Assembly: GCA_023442755.1 (NCBI GenBank)
Contig: JAEZXS010000313.1
Span: 1 to 7,586, forward strand
Direction of reading: 5' to 3'
Length of the DNA: 7,586 nt
Origin: Pseudomonadota bacterium
GTDB taxonomy: Bacteria > Desulfobacterota > Syntrophobacteria > Syntrophobacterales > Syntrophobacteraceae
Of this stretch, positions 1 through 6,399 are shown in pieces. The translations under genes and the position numbers were made by a program. Within the stretch, counting starts at the first letter, position 1, and every line of letters begins with the position of its first letter. The notes under the pieces are model-generated. The model made no database searches. It was not told where the DNA came from and worked only from the letters and a program-made list of their open reading frames with translations.

Positions 1-159
1 GCCGGGTTTTGCTGGATGTCCCTGCTGGGCAGGAAAAGACCCGTCCCACCGGAGGTGGTCGATTTCCTGAGGCGGGAACAAATGAACAGGCTGCGTTTCA
101 TGGTCTCTGAAGCGGGTCGCAGGGGGAATAGCTTTCGTGCGCAGGGAGATGCGGATTGA
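1..159 (+). CDS. C-terminal end of an unrecognised protein (5' end outside window)
   Basis: Frame 1 is open from the first base to a TGA at 157-159, giving 52 residues that are the C-terminus of a gene beginning upstream. The peptide starts AGFCWMSLLGRKRPVPPEVV and continues as a basic, probably helical tail (FLRREQMNRLRF and onward), with no motif I can assign. The reading frame is credible because its stop overlaps the TTG start of the next gene (sequence TTGA) and that gene's ribosome binding site lies inside this ORF, an arrangement typical of translationally coupled operon genes. Given the neighbours, a polysaccharide-assembly role is likely, but that is context only. I cannot say whether it is a glycosyltransferase, a membrane protein or something else. 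Confidence 0.6.
   Translation, partial: AGFCWMSLLGRKRPVPPEVVDFLRREQMNRLRFMVSEAGRRGNSFRAQGDAD
144..148 (+). promoter_or_regulatory. Ribosome binding site that decides the TTG start at 156
   Basis: GGGAG lies 7 nt upstream of TTG at 156-158. It matters because the first in-frame ATG of the downstream ORF is at codon 55, well inside the mature protein. The Shine-Dalgarno match plus the signal peptide that begins exactly at this TTG fixes the start. Confidence 0.65.
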
Positions 160-1637
160 AGACCCTGAACAGGTTGCCGGTTTTTGCCGTTGTTTTTGCG
201 TGCATTCTTGCCGCCGCTGCTCCTGTTTTCGCGGAAACCTATTATGTTGATAATCAGAACGGGTCCGATTCGAATGCCGGCACAAACAAGGGCGCTGCCT
301 GGAAACTCTGCCCGGGGATGAAGGGATTCAAAGCGGCGTATACGCACAGGGAAGGGGACGTCTTTATTTTCAAAGGAGGTGTAACCTGGTCGGGCGAAGA
401 TCTGCTCACTACCGCATACTCGGGGGGAGCCGAAAATCCCGATCGGTATACCGTCGATAAGTCGTGGTACAGCGGGGGGGGCTGGAGCCCGCCCGTTTTT
501 GATGGAAACGGGGGAGGTGCCAGAATAATCCATTCACTTGGAAGGGATAATCTCGTATTCGATGGATTGAAATTTGTCAATGCCGGTCTCCAATCGGATG
601 GCTCCGGTTATGGGATAAGAATTGCCAGCGGTTCGAATATAGAAATACGAAATTGCATCTTCGATACCAATTCGGTCAATGCCATGGCCTTCGGCGGCGC
701 AAAAGAGAACTCGAAAAAATTATACTTTCACGACAACATAATCCGGAACGCCGGCAGGATACACGTCTCGACCGGGGACTATGCTCTCGACGACGTTCAG
801 TTCTACAATAACGTGTTCGAAGGCCCCGGGACCTACGATCCCCATAAGTATCACTGCGACGGCATCATGATTGGGGCGGATGGGATTTCCGAACACAAGG
901 TCACGAATCTCAAGATCTACAATAACAAATTTTACGGCGACTGGACTCGAGGCGCCACAGCCCATATTTACCTGAACGGAAGCCTCAGGCATTTCAGTAC
1001 GCGGCATACGGATATTTTCAATAACCTGCTCGTTCTGGAGCACGTGAGTCGGACCGGGAGAGCGCAATTGTCGCCGGGTTTCATCTACGTATTGGGCGGC
1101 AATGATGATATAAGGATCTATAACAATACGATCGACGGGAACATTGACAGGGCTCCCGTCGGGGCGTGCATTGCCCTGCATAGCGAAACAAGCAATGTGG
1201 ACATAAGAAACAATATCTTATCGGGATGCGACAACGGAATAACAATCCATAAGACCGTGACAGGGAAAGTCACAGCGGATCATAATCTATTCAATACTGC
1301 TCTCGGGAATCATCTCATATGGGACGCAAGGGCTAATAACCGATACAATTCGTGCCAGGAAATTCAGGCCAACGGTTTCGGAAGGAATTTCTGCAGAAAG
1401 GGCGATCCCAAGTTTGTTGCTTCTCCGGCCGGCTCCATGGGCTCGGGAGATTTTCATCTGAGGCCGGATTCTCCGGCAGTAGATAACGGGATACCTCTTG
1501 GAGCCCTCTATGCGAAAGATGCAGATGGGAATTCCCGTCCGCAGGGAGCCGGCTGGGATATTGGCGCCTATGAGTCCAAAGCGGCTGCCGTCCGTTCGAA
1601 GCCGCCCCCGCCCGCCAACCTGCGCATAGTGAAATAA
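156..1637 (+). CDS. Secreted right-handed parallel beta-helix protein
   Basis: This is a 493-aa exported protein. Residues 1-26 form a signal peptide: basic MKTLNR, a hydrophobic core, and a likely cut after VFA before ETYY. The mature start YYVDNQNGSDSNAGT matches the usual opening of pectate-lyase-like beta-helix proteins (Beta_helix/DUF1565 type). Irregular coils follow, marked by recurring Ile/Leu-x-Ile-x-Asn-Asn strings such as IEIRNCIF (162-169), LKIYNNKF (252-259), IRIYNNTI (319-326) and VDIRNNIL (348-355). The C-terminal part has SPAVDNG (439-445) and DIGAYE (468-473), common closing motifs in this class. It ends in a proline-rich tail, PPPPANLRIVK. Such folds occur in polysaccharide lyases, hydrolases, epimerases and tail-spike-like binders; I see no diagnostic catalytic set, so the activity is open. 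The TTG start overlaps the upstream stop. Seven cysteines remain in the mature chain. A role on the exported glycan is inferred from the neighbouring polymerase and flippase genes. Confidence 0.88.
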   Translation: MKTLNRLPVFAVVFACILAAAAPVFAETYYVDNQNGSDSNAGTNKGAAWKLCPGMKGFKAAYTHREGDVFIFKGGVTWSGEDLLTTAYSGGAENPDRYTVDKSWYSGGGWSPPVFDGNGGGARIIHSLGRDNLVFDGLKFVNAGLQSDGSGYGIRIASGSNIEIRNCIFDTNSVNAMAFGGAKENSKKLYFHDNIIRNAGRIHVSTGDYALDDVQFYNNVFEGPGTYDPHKYHCDGIMIGADGISEHKVTNLKIYNNKFYGDWTRGATAHIYLNGSLRHFSTRHTDIFNNLLVLEHVSRTGRAQLSPGFIYVLGGNDDIRIYNNTIDGNIDRAPVGACIALHSETSNVDIRNNILSGCDNGITIHKTVTGKVTADHNLFNTALGNHLIWDARANNRYNSCQEIQANGFGRNFCRKGDPKFVASPAGSMGSGDFHLRPDSPAVDNGIPLGALYAKDADGNSRPQGAGWDIGAYESKAAAVRSKPPPPANLRIVK

Positions 1638-1645
1638 ACAGCGCG

Positions 1646-1665
1646 AGCCGCCGGTTGCGGCGGCT
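1646..1665 (+). other. GC-rich stem-loop in the gap after the beta-helix gene
   Basis: AGCCGCCG and CGGCGGCT form a perfect 8-bp stem with a GTTG loop, starting 8 nt after the stop codon. The position fits a terminator or mRNA 3'-end stabiliser, but no T-tract follows (next bases GCATGACACGG), so it is not a standard intrinsic terminator. It may only reduce read-through or protect the upstream transcript. Confidence 0.4.
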
Positions 1666-1691
1666 GCATGACACGGCGCACCCGCTGCTCC

Positions 1692-1718
1692 TTTATTAGA
1701 GCGCATGGGCTGTATAAT
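1692..1718 (+). promoter_or_regulatory. Possible sigma-70 promoter ahead of the polymerase-like gene
   Basis: TATAAT at 1713-1718 is a perfect -10 hexamer in an AT-rich patch of an otherwise GC-rich region. The best -35 candidate is TTTATT at 1692-1697 (3 of 6 consensus matches) with a short 15-bp spacer, so the upstream half is weak. Transcription would begin near 1725, giving a leader of about 29 nt before the GTG at 1754. It could provide independent or boosted expression of the genes from 1754 onward. Confidence 0.4.
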
Positions 1719-1728
1719 AATTCGAATT
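1719..1728. promoter_or_regulatory. 10-bp palindrome next to the -10 box
   Basis: AATTCGAATT is a perfect palindrome directly after the putative TATAAT and spanning the predicted transcription start. This is where a repressor operator could sit, but a 10-bp AT-rich palindrome can occur by chance. No protein can be named for it. Confidence 0.2.
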
Positions 1729-1743
1729 CTCCGAAACGATTTC

Positions 1744-1749
1744 AGAGGA
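1744..1749 (+). promoter_or_regulatory. Ribosome binding site for the GTG start at 1754
   Basis: AGAGGA lies 4 nt before GTG 1754-1756. The spacing is slightly short but acceptable. The first in-frame ATG is codon 13, already within the first hydrophobic segment, so GTG is the better start. Confidence 0.5.
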
Positions 1750-1753
1750 TACG

Positions 1754-3097
1754 GTGGAACAAGCAATATACATAACTCCGGTCGGCCTCATGGTTTTCGC
1801 AATCGTAGGCTTGTTAACCATAGGCCTCAAGCGTGAGTACGCCTTTGTCCCGATTATTCTTCTTGCCTGTTTTTTCACCCTGGGGGAAAGGCTCCTCATT
1901 TTCGGATTCAATTTTACCGTTCTGCGCATGCTGCTGATAGTGACCTGGGTGAGGATCCTTGCGCGCAAGGAACTTTCCCGCGTTGAATTCAATGCGGTAG
2001 ACAAGGTCATCATTCTGTATGGTGTGCTCAGCATCGTGATGAATTTCCTGCTGGAGAGAACCGGGGCTTCCCTGCAGAATCGCTTCGGGCTGGTGTATGA
2101 CGTTTTTGGGGTTTATTTCTTCTTCCGTGCCGTTATCCGCGACATCGGCGATGTCGAGAGGTTTATCAAGTCACTTGCCATTATTTTGTTCCCGCTCGTT
2201 ATCCTTATGAGCTTCGAAAAGCTCACGGGCCGAAATTTGTTTGCCGTTTTTGGCGGAGTGGCCGAGTTCTCAGGAGTGCGGGACGGCTCCCTGCGGGTCC
2301 AGGGACCCTTTCGGCATCCGATCCTTGCCGGCACCTTCGGCGCCACGGTCATGCCATTTTTCGTCGGGTTATGGTTTACGGGGAGAAACCGCTTTTTTTC
2401 GGTGCTGGGGTTTTCAGCTTCAACCGCCATATCGCTGCTTGCTGCCTCCAGTGGACCCGTTATCGCTTATGTCGGAGGTTTCAGCGCTATTTTCCTGTGG
2501 CGGTTCCGGGAGAACATGCGGGCAATCCGATGGAGCATCCTGGGTTTGCTGATTGCAACGCACATGGCCATGAAGGCCCCCATCTGGTATCTCATCGGAC
2601 GCTTCAGCCTGATCTTCGGCGGCACGGGGTGGCACCGGTCCGACCTCATCGACCAGGCTGTAAAACATTTCAGTGAATGGTGGCTGCTCGGTACGACTTA
2701 TACAGCTCATTGGGCTGAACATTCCTGCCTCATTACGCTGCCCGACGTTCCCAATATGGTGGATATCACGAGCCAGTACATCCTGATCGGGGTCAATGGC
2801 GGTGTTTTCCCGATAATGGCGTTCATTGCCATCATCTCGTACGGTTTTCGTGAAGTGGGGAGATCGTGGCGGTATACGGAGCCGGTTCTTCCCGACTCGG
2901 CAATGCTTATTTGGACCCTGGGCTGTGCACTCCTCGGGCATACCCTCTCATTCACCTCCGTTTCCTATTTCGATCAGCTTAATGTTTTCTGGTGGGGGCT
3001 CACCGCCATGATAGCAAGTACGTCCCAATTTGCGCTTCAATTCGAGTATGTGCAATCGGAAGACGAAGCGTGTTCCCTGGTGCACGCCCACGCATGA
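1754..3097 (+). CDS. O-antigen polymerase/ligase-like membrane protein (Wzy/O-antigen ligase family)
   Basis: This 447-aa protein is strongly hydrophobic, with about 11 or 12 likely membrane segments, roughly at residues 10-24, 29-50, 56-70, 84-101, 112-125, 138-153, 190-208, 214-230, 232-249, 258-274, 340-362, 383-400 and 408-425 (some of these may pair or be re-entrant). The block GSLRVQGPFRHPILAG (178-193) is typical of the O-antigen ligase/polymerase superfamily, which carries an essential arginine-rich loop near this position. A long hydrophilic loop (about 276-338) contains TGWHRSDLIDQA and WWLLGTTYTAHWAEH, matching the large periplasmic loop of this superfamily. The length is normal. 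The enzyme would act in the inner membrane on periplasmic lipid-linked glycan, either polymerising repeat units or transferring glycan to an acceptor; sequence alone does not separate these. The GTG start is preceded by AGAGGA. The next gene begins 19 nt after the stop. The nearby flippase supports a Wzy-type role. Confidence 0.85.
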   Translation: MEQAIYITPVGLMVFAIVGLLTIGLKREYAFVPIILLACFFTLGERLLIFGFNFTVLRMLLIVTWVRILARKELSRVEFNAVDKVIILYGVLSIVMNFLLERTGASLQNRFGLVYDVFGVYFFFRAVIRDIGDVERFIKSLAIILFPLVILMSFEKLTGRNLFAVFGGVAEFSGVRDGSLRVQGPFRHPILAGTFGATVMPFFVGLWFTGRNRFFSVLGFSASTAISLLAASSGPVIAYVGGFSAIFLWRFRENMRAIRWSILGLLIATHMAMKAPIWYLIGRFSLIFGGTGWHRSDLIDQAVKHFSEWWLLGTTYTAHWAEHSCLITLPDVPNMVDITSQYILIGVNGGVFPIMAFIAIISYGFREVGRSWRYTEPVLPDSAMLIWTLGCALLGHTLSFTSVSYFDQLNVFWWGLTAMIASTSQFALQFEYVQSEDEACSLVHAHA

Positions 3098-3116
3098 AAT
3101 CCACCAAACCTGCGAT

Positions 3117-4295
3117 ATGACTGATTCCAGGGCCAAAAGCCGTTTTTGCGCTATTACCGAACACCTGTCCGTCGAGGTGGTCCGGTCGGCGGAGGAGTTT
3201 GCCGCTCTCCGGGAAGAATGGGACGCTCTGTTCCATTCAGCCCGCGCCGCCCGGGTGTTTCAAAGCTTCGGCTGGTGCTTTGCCTGGTGGAAGCACATCG
3301 GCCGCGCTACGCAACCTTTGATTCTTCTTGCAAGGGAGCAGCAGCGCCTGGTCGGCATTGCTCCTTTCTGCCTCCGGGAACGTGCGGGGGGGCCGCAATT
3401 GCACCTGATCGGAGGGCTCCAGTATCTGGGCTTGCTTGTGATTGACGAACGGCCGGACATTCCGGCCGCGATCGCCGCGAAGATTTCGGAACTGTTTCCG
3501 AGAGGCATTATTTTCCTCCAGTCGTGCGCGGCAGGCGAACCGGTCACCGATTTCTTCGCGGCGGCGTTGAAATCGATGAACTGGTATGAATCGAGATGGG
3601 TCCGGGACATCTGTCATCAGATTCACGAGGAAAACGGTTACGAGGCTTTGCTTGCGAGGAAATCCCACAAGAGCAGGTACAACATCAGGCGTGAGCGGAA
3701 GATTCTCGATCAGCGGGGAAACCTGGAGATCTTCCGTTTCAGAGGACCTGAGATCACAATGGAGACGATAGGAAGAATAGCATCTATTCAGAAGCGGAGT
3801 TGGCTTGCACGGCGTGGGCAGGAACCCGTAAATTCGCCATTTTGGAAAGAGGCTGTCCTGGCGGCGGCTTCCATGGGCTGCGCCGAAATTTTCATAATGA
3901 GCCTGGATGGCGAAGATAAGGCGTACATATTGAACTGCCTTTCGAATGTCAGCGCCTATTGCATGCTGATAGGGTTCGATCAGCAGTTCGAGAAGCTTTC
4001 GCCGGGTAAGGCGCTCATGTCCACCGCCGTGGAATCCGTTCTGAACGATGGGAAAACAATCTATGATTTTCTCTTCGGAGACGCGGACTACAAAAGGTTT
4101 TGGGGAAATCGAACACTCTTCGTGTACAGCATGATTTATTGCAAGGGTGTTGTGCCGTGGCTCGTCTCCTGGTTCCCCTTCAGACTGCATGCGGTGTTTG
4201 GAAGGTATAATTTCCTGCGGCACTGGGTCCACAGGGTTCGCGCGACAATGGCGAATTTCAGTAGGCACACCGGCCCGGGAAAGGAAAAACTGTGA
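3117..4295 (+). CDS. CelD/FemAB-like GNAT acyltransferase, first of an adjacent pair
   Basis: This 392-aa soluble protein matches the acetyltransferase family often called CelD/BcsL (Acetyltransf_6, FemAB-related). Visible family signatures are the N-terminal FQSFGWCFAWWKHIG (48-62), the basic block KSHKSRYNIRRERK (182-195), the GNAT-core string LSPGKALM (294-301) and YDFLFGDADYKRFWG (316-330). The family transfers acyl or aminoacyl groups and is frequent in exopolysaccharide loci; the substrate here is unknown. I chose ATG 3117, which lies 19 nt after the upstream stop and shortly before the conserved domain. The frame stays open back to a TTG at 3030, but that extension would overlap the membrane-protein gene by 68 nt and adds a non-conserved-looking leader. 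There is no good Shine-Dalgarno before 3117, so translation may depend on coupling. The C-terminus (about 344-382) is rich in aromatic and basic residues and may touch the membrane. Confidence 0.82.
   Translation: MTDSRAKSRFCAITEHLSVEVVRSAEEFAALREEWDALFHSARAARVFQSFGWCFAWWKHIGRATQPLILLAREQQRLVGIAPFCLRERAGGPQLHLIGGLQYLGLLVIDERPDIPAAIAAKISELFPRGIIFLQSCAAGEPVTDFFAAALKSMNWYESRWVRDICHQIHEENGYEALLARKSHKSRYNIRRERKILDQRGNLEIFRFRGPEITMETIGRIASIQKRSWLARRGQEPVNSPFWKEAVLAAASMGCAEIFIMSLDGEDKAYILNCLSNVSAYCMLIGFDQQFEKLSPGKALMSTAVESVLNDGKTIYDFLFGDADYKRFWGNRTLFVYSMIYCKGVVPWLVSWFPFRLHAVFGRYNFLRHWVHRVRATMANFSRHTGPGKEKL
4277..4285 (+). promoter_or_regulatory. Ribosome binding site deciding the GTG start at 4292
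   Basis: The purine run GGGAAAGGA ends 6 nt before GTG 4292-4294, giving a strong Shine-Dalgarno at good spacing. It sits inside the end of the preceding gene. This favours GTG 4292 over the in-frame ATG at 4307, which has no such site. Confidence 0.65.
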
Positions 4296-5518
4296 CGCCT
4301 GTCGGCATGGAAACAGGGGAGAGGGTGACGGGAACTCGTCGGATACCTGCTGCATCCGGGTACAGAATCGGGCTTGTGGACAAGCTCGCGGAAATAGGAA
4401 GGCTTCGCCCTGTATGGGAAGATCTGCAGTACCATCCCAATGCCGACATAGACTTATTCATCAAGAGACTGGAACTGAAGCAGGCCTGTTGCCGGCCCTG
4501 CATATTCACGCTGGAGCGGAATGAGACTCCTGCAGCGCTGGCCATAGGTCGGATCGAGAAGACCGGCTTCGACATCAGGTTGGGTTACAAATCCTTATTC
4601 AAACCCGAAGTCCGAATGTTGATCATTAATTATGGCGGTTTCCTCGGACAGTATTCCCAAGAAATGAGCGGCCTGTTGATGGGCGAACTCGTTCAGGTGC
4701 TGAAAAGAGGGGAGGCGGATCTCCTCTTCATCAATTCAGTTTCCAGCGATTGTGGTTTACTGCTTCAAGCCGGGGCGCAAAGGCTTTTTCTGGCGGATTT
4801 GCCTGGTACCCATTGGAGTATGCGACTTCCTGGGTCTGTCGACCTGCTTCTCGGAAAACTCAAATCGAAACACAGGTACTGGATACGCAGGTTGCCCAGG
4901 GTGCTGGAAAGGGACTATCCGGGCAAGATCGCGTTCAAGACTTTTGTTTCCGTGCAGGATGCCGATCAGTTGTTCCGGGATGCCGAAGCGGTAGCCGGGT
5001 TGACCTATCAGCGAGGTTTGGGGGCCGGATTTTTCGACAACAGGGAAATCCGGGAGAGAATAAAACTTGCCGCATCCAAAGGCTGGCTTCGCGCCTTCCT
5101 GTTATATGTGAATGGGGAACCGTGCGCATTCTGGATCGGCACTCTCTATAAGAATACATTTCACCTGGATTTTACCGGGTACGATCCGAAATTTCAGAAG
5201 TATGAGCCCGGAACTATTCTGTTCGTGAAAATGTTGGAGTCAATTTCCGCGGAAAGCGTGGAGACAGTCGATTTCGGGTTCGGACCGGCATTTTACAAGC
5301 AACGGTTCGGCGATAAGCAGTGGGATGAAACATCCTGCTATATCTTTGCGCCTTCGGTGAAGGGAAAATTCCTTTTTTGTCTGTATAGCTTGGTGAAGAG
5401 CTTGGAAAGATTGCTGCGCCTGCTTCTCACAAAATCCAACTTCCTCGATCGACTCAAAAAGCGATGGCGCAGGAAGCTGGGCGGGGAGAGTCAGGATACC
5501 GCTTCCGTTGATCTCTAG
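4292..5518 (+). CDS. CelD/FemAB-like GNAT acyltransferase, second of an adjacent pair
   Basis: This 408-aa protein has the same general architecture as its upstream neighbour but has diverged strongly. The basic block is LKSKHRYWIRRLPRVLE (190-206), the core string is YEPGTILFVKML (304-315), and the terminal motif is DFGFGPAFYKQRFGD (327-341), matching the Dxx-G-x-x-x-YK pattern of the family. The stretch LYVNGEPCAFWIGTLY (271-286) is a GNAT-like beta-hairpin. An N-terminal half (about 25-180) corresponds to the first half of the double GNAT fold. Acyl transfer to a sugar, amino sugar or lipid-linked intermediate is the likely chemistry; donor and acceptor cannot be read from the sequence. 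The GTG start overlaps the previous TGA (GTGA), so the two genes are probably translationally coupled. The tail (359-396) is amphipathic and strongly basic (ending RLKKRWRRKL), suggesting peripheral inner-membrane attachment. Confidence 0.8.
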   Translation: MTPVGMETGERVTGTRRIPAASGYRIGLVDKLAEIGRLRPVWEDLQYHPNADIDLFIKRLELKQACCRPCIFTLERNETPAALAIGRIEKTGFDIRLGYKSLFKPEVRMLIINYGGFLGQYSQEMSGLLMGELVQVLKRGEADLLFINSVSSDCGLLLQAGAQRLFLADLPGTHWSMRLPGSVDLLLGKLKSKHRYWIRRLPRVLERDYPGKIAFKTFVSVQDADQLFRDAEAVAGLTYQRGLGAGFFDNREIRERIKLAASKGWLRAFLLYVNGEPCAFWIGTLYKNTFHLDFTGYDPKFQKYEPGTILFVKMLESISAESVETVDFGFGPAFYKQRFGDKQWDETSCYIFAPSVKGKFLFCLYSLVKSLERLLRLLLTKSNFLDRLKKRWRRKLGGESQDTASVDL

Positions 5519-5535
5519 CCGCCCGGATTGCTCTA

Positions 5536-6330
5536 ATGCCCATGGAAATTTTATCGGTTGTCTGCGCCGTCAATGACGAAAAGGTTTTTCAAAACAACCT
5601 GATGGCTTCCCCGTTCCTCAGTGGAAGCAACCGGCACCAGGTGATAGCCATGCGGGGTTTTTCTTCGGCTTCAAAGGCATATAACTCGGGGATCGAAGAG
5701 GCGGAAAACGATCTGATCGTGTTTGCGCATCAGGATGTCTTCTTTCCGGCGGGATGGCTGCAGGACCTCATGCTGACTTTGGAGAAGTTTGAAAAGCTAG
5801 ATCCGGACTGGGGGGTTCTTGGGAGCTTTGGGGTTACGGGCGACAGGGAATTTCGCGGGCATGTCTATTCGGCCGGACTCCGCAGGATTCTGGGAGAGCA
5901 TTTCGATGAGCCGGTTGAGGTTCAGACGCTGGACGAACTGGTCCTGATTGTACGCAAGTCTTCCGGGTTGCGATTCGATAAATCGCTGCCCTACTTTCAT
6001 TTCTACGGTGCGGATATCTGCATGGCGGCGCATGCGTCCGGCCGGAAAAGTTATGCGATACCCGCATTTTGTATACACAACAGCAACCAGGTGGTGTTTT
6101 TCCCCCCCGAATTCTATGCATGCTGGTCGCATTTCCGGAAGAGGTGGGCGGGTATGCTTCCCGTTCAGACCACCTGCGCGACGGTGACCGGTTCGGCAAC
6201 TTCCATCCCGACCAGGATGTTCAAGGAGAAGCTCCGGCAGTTCCAAGCCCGGCTTATTGGGATCGACCCATATCGGAAAAGAAATCTGAGGCTGCAGGAT
6301 CCCCGCACCTACCTGGAACACCAGGGGTAA
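5536..6330 (+). CDS. Family 2-like glycosyltransferase (short GT-A domain)
   Basis: This 264-aa protein resembles the short GT-A glycosyltransferases of the Glyco_tranf_2_5 type. The N-terminal strand ILSVVCAVND (5-14) is the nucleotide-binding start. SASKAYNSGIEEAENDLIVF (44-63) is the usual 'x-x-x-N-x-G-hhxAxxxhhhF' segment. AHQDVFF (64-70) occupies the DxD position. LDELVLIVRK (132-141) followed by FDKSLPYFHFYGADICM (147-163) matches the acceptor/catalytic region with a conserved acidic residue, and IHNS (180-183) supplies a late histidine. There are no membrane segments, so it is probably a cytoplasmic enzyme acting on a lipid-linked sugar at the inner membrane. Donor and linkage are unknown. 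ATG 5536 and ATG 5542 are both possible starts; only a weak CGGA lies upstream, 8 nt before 5536. It begins 17 nt after the acyltransferase stop, consistent with the same operon. Confidence 0.8.
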   Translation: MPMEILSVVCAVNDEKVFQNNLMASPFLSGSNRHQVIAMRGFSSASKAYNSGIEEAENDLIVFAHQDVFFPAGWLQDLMLTLEKFEKLDPDWGVLGSFGVTGDREFRGHVYSAGLRRILGEHFDEPVEVQTLDELVLIVRKSSGLRFDKSLPYFHFYGADICMAAHASGRKSYAIPAFCIHNSNQVVFFPPEFYACWSHFRKRWAGMLPVQTTCATVTGSATSIPTRMFKEKLRQFQARLIGIDPYRKRNLRLQDPRTYLEHQG

Positions 6331-6387
6331 GGGTTTGGGACCTATCGCCAATCGCTGCAGAAAAGTTTGATCTGGGGTGATTTCACT

Positions 6388-6391
6388 GGAG
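6388..6391 (+). promoter_or_regulatory. Ribosome binding site for the flippase start at 6400
   Basis: GGAG lies 8 nt before ATG 6400. It is useful because the flippase frame is open back to the glycosyltransferase stop at 6328-6330, which is in the same frame, and an alternative TTG exists at 6367 without a comparable site. Confidence 0.55.
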
Positions 6392-6399
6392 CGTCCAAA

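Noticed and set aside
1646..1665. Calling the GC-rich stem-loop a rho-independent terminator
   Set aside because: The stem is convincing but no run of T follows it, so I list it only as a stem-loop.
720..1766. Several - strand open frames of 110-160 codons under the beta-helix gene
   Set aside because: All oppose a gene with a signal peptide and clear beta-helix pattern; none has a ribosome binding site and motif combination that would support it.
2420..2941. 173-codon - strand open frame under the polymerase-like gene
   Set aside because: The + strand frame encodes coherent membrane helices and family motifs; the reverse frame is hydrophilic, Pro-rich and unassignable.
3237..4355. 372-codon open frame on the - strand
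   Set aside because: It lies wholly antisense to the acyltransferase genes, its translation is rich in Pro, Arg and Ser with no recognisable motif, and the + strand frame shows clear family signatures. It is a GC-driven shadow.
6308..6330. Short inverted repeat CCTGG-AACA-CCAGG at the end of the glycosyltransferase gene
   Set aside because: It is only a 5-bp stem with no T-tract and lies in coding sequence; the flippase follows in the same direction, so termination here is unlikely.
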